Shown here one piece after another: positions 7,105 through 12,768 of a stretch of DNA of 12,768 nt. Within the stretch, counting starts at the first letter, position 1. Each line of letters starts with the position of its first letter. The notes under the pieces were generated by a model. It ran no database searches. It was not told the origin of the DNA and saw nothing but the letters and a program-made list of their open reading frames with translations. The position numbers and the translations under genes were made by a program. The DNA lies in NCBI GenBank assembly GCA_900546005.1, contig URBJ01000062.1, positions 1-12,768 on the forward strand. Reading direction: 5' to 3'. This stretch comes from an uncultured Alistipes sp. Its GTDB lineage: Bacteria > Bacteroidota > Bacteroidia > Bacteroidales > Rikenellaceae.

Positions 7105-8293
7105 AATCACTCTCCTTATCGCATAATCTTTCGGGTCCCAGCAGGAACGCATAGGGCTCCGCCCCGATCTTCGTAAACGCTATTTTATCGCTGCCTCCCT
7201 CTCGAATGCCCAACGACCGGAGAATCGTCTCAATCGAGTAGGGGAACTCCCTTTTCATCACCTCACAACGTATAATGCCCAAATCCTTCAACCGCCGGCG
7301 CAACGATTTCGGATGATAGGGTATCGTCTCACGAAGCGAAAAGAGCCGTCCGAAAAAGTGCTCCGGTTCCGATTCGAAAAGGCAATATCCGCTCGTCGAT
7401 GTAGCAAAAGCTCCGATCCGTGCCGCATAACGGCTGACCAGACGTGCTTTCCCCAAGCTCACGTCCGGAACGCCGAACCATCTGTATGGAGGAGTAAACT
7501 CTGCCGTCTCAAGCTGCTGTTCACCTCGATCGAAGAGCAGCGAATCCTCTTCGGAACGTGACACCCGAATCGTCCCCGATTCAGGCTCCGGATCGGAAGA
7601 AATACGAACCAAGACCTCCTTACACTCTCCACGAAGCGACATGACCTCGACCGAAGCCGTATCGCCGAAGATTCGAAACGCCTCCTCCACATCGAACATC
7701 GGCGAAAGTTTCGCCACGACGGTTTTCCCTTTTTTCAGCAACTCGGGCAAAAGTCCGAGAAGATTCGGCGAACAATCCTCCAACAAAAATACCTTACGGG
7801 TTCCGTCACGCCGCGCCGGATCGATATAGAAAAGGTCGGCCCGCTCGGAGAACGCATCGATGAATCGTTCCGCCGTATCACACACCACCTCTATGTTGTC
7901 CACCCCGAGACGTCCGAAATTGATCTCGGCCACACGGGCCGTCACTAGATCCCGTTCGACCGCGATCACCCGTTTGAACCGATAGCTCAACGTATAGGCA
8001 TCGACTCCCAATCCGCAAGTCAGATCGACACACAGATCTCCCGCGTATTTTTTTCTTCGAGCGACATCCTCACTGCTCGACTGTTCGAATGCAAGCGGCG
8101 GTATAATACACCCCGCCCGGTAGTAGGAGGGAAGTTTCGTCCGGGCCCGCTGCAAATACTTGACCTGCGTCGCCAACAGCGCCCCATGTTCACGCGCTCG
8201 CAGGGCCACTCGTTCGGGAGCCTCTTCCCGCAGATCGAGCAACTGCCTCGTGACCGGATCACTATTTAATATTTCAACCTCTTCCAACGTCAT
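7088..8293 (-). CDS. Class I SAM-dependent methyltransferase with THUMP-like domain (PG_1098 type)
   Basis: This 401-aa cytoplasmic enzyme has three visible parts. Residues 1-80 are helical and lack obvious motifs. The Rossmann methyltransferase core spans about 85-220, with SAM motif I DLTCGLGVDAY (90-100), acidic motif II AVERD (111-115) and a catalytic-type IDPARRD (157-163) in the position of the NPPY/DPPx motif of nucleic-acid methylases. The C-terminal part, about 270-395, matches the PG_1098 ferredoxin-like plus THUMP-like arrangement; SLRRRLKDLGI is near 338-348. THUMP-type domains commonly bind RNA, so an RNA base methylase is plausible, but the substrate is not known. Its 3' end overlaps nhaC by 17 nt, and comEC overlaps its start by 20 nt. 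It therefore sits inside a tight operon with no obvious functional relation to its neighbours. Confidence 0.85.
   Translation of the reverse strand: MTLEEVEILNSDPVTRQLLDLREEAPERVALRAREHGALLATQVKYLQRARTKLPSYYRAGCIIPPLAFEQSSSEDVARRKKYAGDLCVDLTCGLGVDAYTLSYRFKRVIAVERDLVTARVAEINFGRLGVDNIEVVCDTAERFIDAFSERADLFYIDPARRDGTRKVFLLEDCSPNLLGLLPELLKKGKTVVAKLSPMFDVEEAFRIFGDTASVEVMSLRGECKEVLVRISSDPEPESGTIRVSRSEEDSLLFDRGEQQLETAEFTPPYRWFGVPDVSLGKARLVSRYAARIGAFATSTSGYCLFESEPEHFFGRLFSLRETIPYHPKSLRRRLKDLGIIRCEVMKREFPYSIETILRSLGIREGGSDKIAFTKIGAEPYAFLLGPERLCDKESDYGKKE
7110..7117 (-). promoter_or_regulatory. Shine-Dalgarno sequence that sets the nhaC start
   Basis: AAGGAGAG on the minus strand lies 5 nt before the ATG at 7104, inside the end of the methyltransferase gene. 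Such a strong site is unusual in this otherwise A-rich-leader genome. It argues for the shorter NhaC start. Confidence 0.65.
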
Positions 8294-9812
8294 AACTCAA
8301 TCTGTTTTTCGGGAGCCCGCCGATCCGCTCCTCATAAAGTTTCCATCCCAATACGACCAGCCCAAGCAGAAGATAAAACAATGCGATCCAATACCCGTCG
8401 ACATGGATTTTCTCTATTCCGGCAACCGGCGTGGAGGCTGCCCACGAGACGGTTCCATTCTGAATCCGCAACACCCATTCGATCAGCGTACTGCACACGC
8501 CATTCAACCACGGGAACGGTAAAATCAGCCAGACGAGTCCGAGCAGGATGCAGACAAAGGCCGTAAAAATTACCACCGGATTGATCAGCAGAGACATCAG
8601 CGGCAAGTTTCCGAAATTATAGAGGACGATCGGCAGCGTTCCGATTTGGGCCGCAACGCCGAGCAGAAGCGAGCTCCACAAAACATCCAACAGCTTGTTG
8701 CGGGACAACCGCCGACGATACATGCGCGGATAGAAGAAAAGGATCGACAGCACCGCCGCAAAAGAGAGCTGGAAACTCACATCGTAAAGATAAAACGGAC
8801 GGATAGCGAGCATCAGCGTGGCTGCACCCAGAACGATATTGTACCCGCCACCGACCACCGAGCAGGCAAATGCGAGTTGTGCGCCCGAACACATAAGCGC
8901 TGCACGGACCACAGATGGCGAAAGCCCCGCCATGACCGCATAGAGCCACAACGCCAATATGACCAGCACGTTTTTCAGAATATGTCCTCTACGGAACAGT
9001 ACGAGCCAACCGAACAGCATGTTGGCGATAATCAGCACAAACCCCATGTGCAATCCCGAGACTGCCAGAATGTGTGCCACACCGGTCCGGGAGTACTCCT
9101 CTTTGAGGCGGGGATCGAATGCTCTCTTCTCTCCGGCTACCAATGCCGAAACCATATCCTTATCCGCATCGTCGATGTTCAGTTGCGCGATACGCTCTAC
9201 CGCTGCCTGATGCAACATCGAAGCTACCCGAATCAACCGCCGTCCGTTCCCCTCCAGACGAGCCACGATTCCGTTTTCTACGACATACGTCCGTGCACTG
9301 ATTCCCCGACTCCGCATCAACTTTCCGTATCGACTGCCCGTCGTATCGAGCGGATTCAAATATCCGGTCACGCAAAGCTGGTCGCCAACGGCAACCCTCA
9401 TCGAGGTATCCACCCGCAACTCGATCCGCTCATCGGTCGGGGTCCATGTACCCGCAGCCACATCGGTCCGACGGAACGATCCGACATCCGCCGTTGTCCG
9501 CTGCCATCTTCCCTGTGTGACTGGCGTATCGTTCACTTCCAAAACCATCGCCAAACGCACACCGCGCGGCATCACCTCCCGCGTCGCGGCAATTGCCGTC
9601 ACCAAAATACCGCACATAAATAGTGCAGCTGCCGAATAGCATCCGCCCCATACGCTCTTGCGCAACGCCCATGCAAGCAGATAGCAGGTGATCGTCGCCG
9701 ACACGATTACCCAATCGGGCGCCGTGACATATCCGAACGCAAAAATTCCCGCTGCAAAGCAGGGCAGGATTTTCAGGAAAGGTGTAATGCGTAATCGTTC
9801 GGAGAGCAACAT
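8274..9812 (-). CDS. comEC: ComEC/Rec2 competence channel protein without metallo-beta-lactamase domain
   Basis: ComEC forms the inner-membrane channel that carries single-stranded DNA into the cytoplasm during natural transformation. Here the protein is 512 aa. The N-terminal membrane segments (about 13-75) are followed by an OB-like DUF4131 region (about 85-185). The Competence domain begins near 219 (VSALVAGEKRAF) and contains the hallmark HILAVSGLHMG (247-257) and AGLSPSVVRAALM (295-307). Further membrane segments run to about 490. It ends there: the C-terminal beta-lactamase-like nuclease domain of full-length ComEC is absent, and no HxHxDH motif is seen. The ATG at 9812 gives a normal start (MLLSERLRITPF). 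An upstream extension to 9950 would run into comM and is rejected. It lies 13 nt after comM and overlaps the methyltransferase by 20 nt. Confidence 0.9.
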   Translation of the reverse strand: MLLSERLRITPFLKILPCFAAGIFAFGYVTAPDWVIVSATITCYLLAWALRKSVWGGCYSAAALFMCGILVTAIAATREVMPRGVRLAMVLEVNDTPVTQGRWQRTTADVGSFRRTDVAAGTWTPTDERIELRVDTSMRVAVGDQLCVTGYLNPLDTTGSRYGKLMRSRGISARTYVVENGIVARLEGNGRRLIRVASMLHQAAVERIAQLNIDDADKDMVSALVAGEKRAFDPRLKEEYSRTGVAHILAVSGLHMGFVLIIANMLFGWLVLFRRGHILKNVLVILALWLYAVMAGLSPSVVRAALMCSGAQLAFACSVVGGGYNIVLGAATLMLAIRPFYLYDVSFQLSFAAVLSILFFYPRMYRRRLSRNKLLDVLWSSLLLGVAAQIGTLPIVLYNFGNLPLMSLLINPVVIFTAFVCILLGLVWLILPFPWLNGVCSTLIEWVLRIQNGTVSWAASTPVAGIEKIHVDGYWIALFYLLLGLVVLGWKLYEERIGGLPKNRLSYDVGRG

Positions 9813-9825
9813 GACGGATCGTTTT

Positions 9826-11361
9826 TCAATTTCCCCAACTGTCTCGATCGAGCGTCCTGTATCCGATCGCTTCGGCGATGTGTGCCGGTTCGATCTGCTC
9901 CGTCCCCGCCAAATCGGCAATCGTCCGGGCCACCTTGATGATCCGATCATAAGCCCGGGCCGACAGATTGAATCGCTCCATAGCCCGCCGCAACAGTACG
10001 CTCGACTCCTCCGAGAGCGGACAGAACTCCCGCAAACAGCGGCTGTTCATCATCGAATTGGTGTGAATCGACATACCAGCAAAACGAGCGGACTGAATCT
10101 TACGTGCCGCCACAACCCGCTGCCGGATAACCGCACTCGACTCCTCTCCACCGCTCCGGGAGAGTTCGTCAAACTCCACGGGAATGACCTCGATGTGCAT
10201 ATCGATCCGATCGAGCATCGGGCCCGAAATCCGGTTCATATATTTGAACACCGCCCCGGGCGAACAGACACACGCCTTCGTCGGATGGTTATAATAGCCG
10301 CAAGGGCAGGGGTTCATCGCCGCAATCAACATGAAGTTGGCCGGGTACTGAACCGTATATTTCGATCGTGAAACCGTAATCATGTGGTCTTCCATAGGCT
10401 GCCGCAGAGTCTCCAACAGGTTTCGGCCGAATTCAGGCAACTCATCGGCAAACAGAATGCCGTTATGGGCCAGCGAAATCTCCCCCGGCATAGGCGTCGA
10501 ACCACCTCCGGCCAAGGCCGCCTGAGAGGTCAGGTGATGCGGCGCCCGGAAAGGCCGGGTCAACATCAATCCCGCATGAGCGCCCAATTTTCCGGCAACG
10601 GAGTGAATCTTGGTCGTTTCGAGGGCCTCTTCGAGGGTCATCGGCGGCATGATCGAGGGCATGCGTCGGGCCAACATCGTCTTGCCCGATCCCGGAGGGC
10701 CGATCATCAGCACGTTGTGTCCGCCGGCAGCAGCGATTTCCAACGCCCTTTTGGCGCGAACCGCCCCCCGTACGTCGGCAAAATCGAGGTCGAAAACTTC
10801 AGACTCCTCGCGAAACAGCCGCTCCAGATCGATCCGAACCGGTGTCAACTCTTTTTCTCCCCGCAGAAAATCCACCACCTCACGCAGATGTTCTACACCG
10901 TACACCTCCAATCCATCGACTACAGCAGCTTCTGCTGCATTATGGGCCGGTAATATAACTCCTCGAAAGCCCTGTTTCTTCGCCTCCAACGCAATGGGCA
11001 ATGCACCCCGAACCGGCAACACCGATCCGTCAAGCGACAGTTCACCCATAATCACGAAATCAGCGATCCGTTCATCCGACAACTGTTCCGACGCCGCCAA
11101 TATGGCGATAGCAATCGGCAAGTCGTAAGCCGAACCCTCCTTGCGGATGTCGGCAGGTGCCAAATTTACCACTATCTTCTTTCCGCTCATCCGATAGGAG
11201 CAGTTTCCGAATGCGGCACGAATCCGTTCCTGACTCTCCCGAACCGCATTGTCGGGCAATCCGACCATATACATGCCTATGCCTTGCGTAATATTCACCT
11301 CAACAGAGACCGTCAAGGCCTCTATACCGATCAGTGCACTCGCATAGCTTTTGACAAACAT
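9826..11361 (-). CDS. comM: YifB/ComM family Mg-chelatase-like AAA+ ATPase
   Basis: ComM of Vibrio and relatives is a hexameric helicase that drives branch migration when transforming DNA recombines with the chromosome. This 511-aa homologue has the full architecture. A Lon-protease-like (ChlI) domain covers about 20-165. The AAA+ Mg-chelatase module has Walker A GPPGSGKT at 221-228 and Walker B ILFADELPEF at 302-311. A cysteine cluster (C352, C354, C364, C366) lies inside the family-typical MNPCPCG segment, and SGPMLDRIDM is at 379-388. The helical Mg_chelatase C-terminal domain (about 410-505) follows. It is followed by comEC after 13 nt and preceded by dnaB after 52 nt. The pair suggests DNA uptake or recombination, though yifB is widespread also in species not known to be competent. 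The start at 11361 gives the family-standard MFVKSYASALIGI. Confidence 0.93.
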   Translation of the reverse strand: MFVKSYASALIGIEALTVSVEVNITQGIGMYMVGLPDNAVRESQERIRAAFGNCSYRMSGKKIVVNLAPADIRKEGSAYDLPIAIAILAASEQLSDERIADFVIMGELSLDGSVLPVRGALPIALEAKKQGFRGVILPAHNAAEAAVVDGLEVYGVEHLREVVDFLRGEKELTPVRIDLERLFREESEVFDLDFADVRGAVRAKRALEIAAAGGHNVLMIGPPGSGKTMLARRMPSIMPPMTLEEALETTKIHSVAGKLGAHAGLMLTRPFRAPHHLTSQAALAGGGSTPMPGEISLAHNGILFADELPEFGRNLLETLRQPMEDHMITVSRSKYTVQYPANFMLIAAMNPCPCGYYNHPTKACVCSPGAVFKYMNRISGPMLDRIDMHIEVIPVEFDELSRSGGEESSAVIRQRVVAARKIQSARFAGMSIHTNSMMNSRCLREFCPLSEESSVLLRRAMERFNLSARAYDRIIKVARTIADLAGTEQIEPAHIAEAIGYRTLDRDSWGN

Positions 11362-11394
11362 ACGGATCCGGATTTTTTATTGAATGAGCTTTTC

Positions 11395-11402
11395 GAAATG
11401 TA
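11395..11402 (-). promoter_or_regulatory. Weak candidate -7 box upstream of comM
   Basis: TACATTTC on the minus strand (11402-11395) matches TAnnTTTG at all but the last position and lies about 34 nt before the comM ATG. There is no TTG at the expected -33 distance. It may be chance; comM could equally be read through from dnaB. Confidence 0.3.
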
Positions 11403-11413
11403 CAGAATTAAGA

Positions 11414-12768
11414 TCAGAAGGGGGAATGTTCATCATCGGGAGGAGCTCCAAAGCCACCCAAGCTGTCTTTCGCCCCACCAAGCGATCCGGACGGGATTCC
11501 GAATTCGCCATATCCTCCGAAATCGTTCAATGCTCCGGCAGCACCGGCTCCACCACCATCGATGGCCGAACCGAACTCCTGATTCATGCCTCCCGACATC
11601 ATACCGCCATCCATCGAAATGTCATCATAGTCCAAGAACTTGGCCTGCTCCTTACGGAAACGCAGCTTGATCGTGTCGACCGCTCCGTTACGGTGTTTTG
11701 CCACAATAATTTCGGCCATACCCTGCGTCGAATTGCCCGCTTCGTCCACGTTCAGTCCGTAATATTCGGGACGATGAATAAAGGCCACCAAGTCGGCATC
11801 CTGTTCGATCGCTCCGGATTCACGCAGGTCGGAGAGCTGCGGACGTTTGTCTCCGCCCCGCGACTCCACCGAACGGTTCAACTGCGACAACGCGATAATC
11901 GGAATGTTCAGCTCCTTGGCAATCGCCTTCAGAGAACGGGAGATCATGGCAACCTCCTGCTCACGATTGCCCCGTGTATCGACCGAAGCCGTCATCAACT
12001 GCAAGTAGTCGATGATGATCAACTGAATATCGTATTGAGTTTTGAGCCGACGGGCCTTCGACCGGAACTCATAAATCGACAGAGCCGGCGTATCGTCGAT
12101 AAAGAGAGGGGCACCGGCAAGGGGTTTGATCGAGGCTTCGAGATGCTTCCACTGTTCGGGAGTCAGTTGCCCGTTACGCACGTCCCGGGAGTCGAGCCCC
12201 GACTCTCCGACAATCAGTCGCATCATCAACTGCTCGGCACTCATCTCCAGAGAGAAAAAGGCCACCCCCTTCTCGTAATCGACTGCAACGTTCCGGGCCA
12301 ACGACAGGACAAAAGCCGTCTTACCCATAGCAGGACGAGCCGCTACGAGAATAAGGTCCGACCGTTGTAACCCATTTAACTTGAAATCCAAATCTCTAAA
12401 TCCAGTTGGTACACCTGTAATAGACCCCTTATGTTGTTGCAGTTTGTTCAGTCTATCAATATTCGTAAGGACTATATCCCTGATTGGTGAAAACGTCGAT
12501 TCAGATTGTGTTTGACCACCTACATCAAGAACGAGTTGTTCCGCCGTATTCATAATAACGGTTGGTTCATCCTCACCAGCATAGGTCATACCGACAATCT
12601 TATTACCTGCATCAATGAGGCGGCGCATCTGTGCTTTTTCTACAATAATGCGCGCATGTTCTTCAATATTATAGCCTGTCGCTTCATTCGCAAGAGATGT
12701 AATATAAGCAATGCCACCTACGGTATCCAATTTTTTACGTCGTTCTAGTTCTTCACTTAACGTAATAA
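11414..12768 (-). CDS. dnaB: Replicative DNA helicase DnaB, 5' end outside window, probable chimera
   Basis: DnaB is the hexameric helicase that unwinds DNA at the replication fork. The reading frame is open to the right edge, so the N-terminal primase-binding domain is mostly missing; the last visible codons encode ITLSEELERRKK. The RecA-like ATPase domain shows Walker A ARPAMGKT (12317-12340), Walker B LIIIDYLQLM and RESGAIEQDAD, with the arginine-finger region RNGAVDTIKLRFRK. The C-terminus adds a glycine-rich tail of about 60 residues ending PPDDEHSPF. Upstream of the Walker A region, the DNA turns AT-rich (about 40% GC against about 55-60%). There the linker KGSITGVPTGFRDLDFKLNGLQ looks Firmicutes-like, while the ATPase part looks Bacteroidales. 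A TTG at 12730 is not the start; the frame continues beyond it. Function is certain, but the integrity of the gene as one natural unit is not. Confidence 0.92.
   Translation of the reverse strand, partial: ITLSEELERRKKLDTVGGIAYITSLANEATGYNIEEHARIIVEKAQMRRLIDAGNKIVGMTYAGEDEPTVIMNTAEQLVLDVGGQTQSESTFSPIRDIVLTNIDRLNKLQQHKGSITGVPTGFRDLDFKLNGLQRSDLILVAARPAMGKTAFVLSLARNVAVDYEKGVAFFSLEMSAEQLMMRLIVGESGLDSRDVRNGQLTPEQWKHLEASIKPLAGAPLFIDDTPALSIYEFRSKARRLKTQYDIQLIIIDYLQLMTASVDTRGNREQEVAMISRSLKAIAKELNIPIIALSQLNRSVESRGGDKRPQLSDLRESGAIEQDADLVAFIHRPEYYGLNVDEAGNSTQGMAEIIVAKHRNGAVDTIKLRFRKEQAKFLDYDDISMDGGMMSGGMNQEFGSAIDGGGAGAAGALNDFGGYGEFGIPSGSLGGAKDSLGGFGAPPDDEHSPF
12362..12768. other. Low-GC segment foreign to the rest of the window
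   Basis: By hand count, 12361-12768 has 163 G+C in 408 bases (40%). The three preceding 60-base lines have 33, 33 and 38 (about 55-63%). Codons change too, for example TTA, AGA and AAT dominate in the linker. The change is abrupt, inside dnaB, next to the conserved Walker A coding region. It may be an assembly join or a recombination edge. Confidence 0.75.

Noticed and set aside
8646..9623. Long plus-strand open frame of 325 codons opposite comEC
   Set aside because: It lies wholly antisense to a clearly recognisable ComEC. The translation is rich in R, H, Q and P with no domain, as expected from the complement of GC-rich codons.
9813..9950. N-terminal extension of comEC by 46 codons
   Set aside because: It would overlap comM and encodes Arg/Ser-rich sequence; ComEC homology-like sequence begins at the ATG at 9812.
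11363..11370. Palindrome CGGATCCG directly before comM
   Set aside because: An 8-bp palindrome of this kind is expected by chance in this composition and has no repeat elsewhere nearby; not enough to call an operator.
11384..12370. Plus-strand open frame of 328 codons opposite dnaB
   Set aside because: It is a shadow of the DnaB ATPase coding strand with no recognisable motif. Its only interest is that it ends where the composition changes.
1..12768. Search for tRNA/rRNA genes, CRISPR arrays, insertion sequences, toxin-antitoxin or phage-defence genes
   Set aside because: No cloverleaf, spaced repeats, transposase motifs or defence-type domains were seen. The xerD gene is a housekeeping type rather than a mobile-element integrase.

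Overview
The window reads as a Bacteroidota chromosome segment, most likely Bacteroidales. The evidence is a DUF4923 lipoprotein-like exported protein, a PG_1098-type methyltransferase, KdsC for lipopolysaccharide Kdo, Bacteroidota-type TAnnTTTG promoter boxes, and mostly A-rich leaders without Shine-Dalgarno sequences. The lines I counted by hand on the main side are about 55-63% GC. An Alistipes/Rikenellaceae-like source would fit but is only a guess. All assignments rest on motifs and recalled family architecture; no search was run.

Layout. Positions 1-182 are a non-coding edge. prmA (183-1010, minus) and xerD (1070-1972, plus) diverge from a compact double promoter at 1019-1062. A gene-free stretch (1973-2269) with a strong hairpin separates xerD from a convergent minus-strand series. 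In transcription order that series is dnaB (open at the right edge), comM/yifB, comEC, a THUMP-like methyltransferase, nhaC, yihY, a DUF2520 Rossmann protein, kdsC and DUF4923. comEC to nhaC and yihY to kdsC are tightly packed, with overlaps of 4-25 nt and gaps of 13-52 nt, so they look like operons. A consensus -7 box in front of yihY suggests that yihY-DUF2520-kdsC can be transcribed independently.

Functional themes. comM and comEC form a DNA-uptake and branch-migration pair next to the replicative helicase. nhaC and yihY are inner-membrane proteins. kdsC serves lipopolysaccharide synthesis. prmA and the THUMP-like enzyme are methyltransferases. xerD handles chromosome dimer resolution.

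Most notable observation. Inside dnaB, at about 12,320-12,370, base composition drops abruptly to about 40% GC through to the right edge. The protein changes from a Bacteroidales-type RecA-like domain to a Firmicutes-looking N-terminal and linker part, with the reading frame intact. This is either a chimeric assembly joined across the conserved Walker A region or a true inter-phylum recombination. Apart from this, the window is mostly ordinary core genome, and I see no convincing new multi-gene system.
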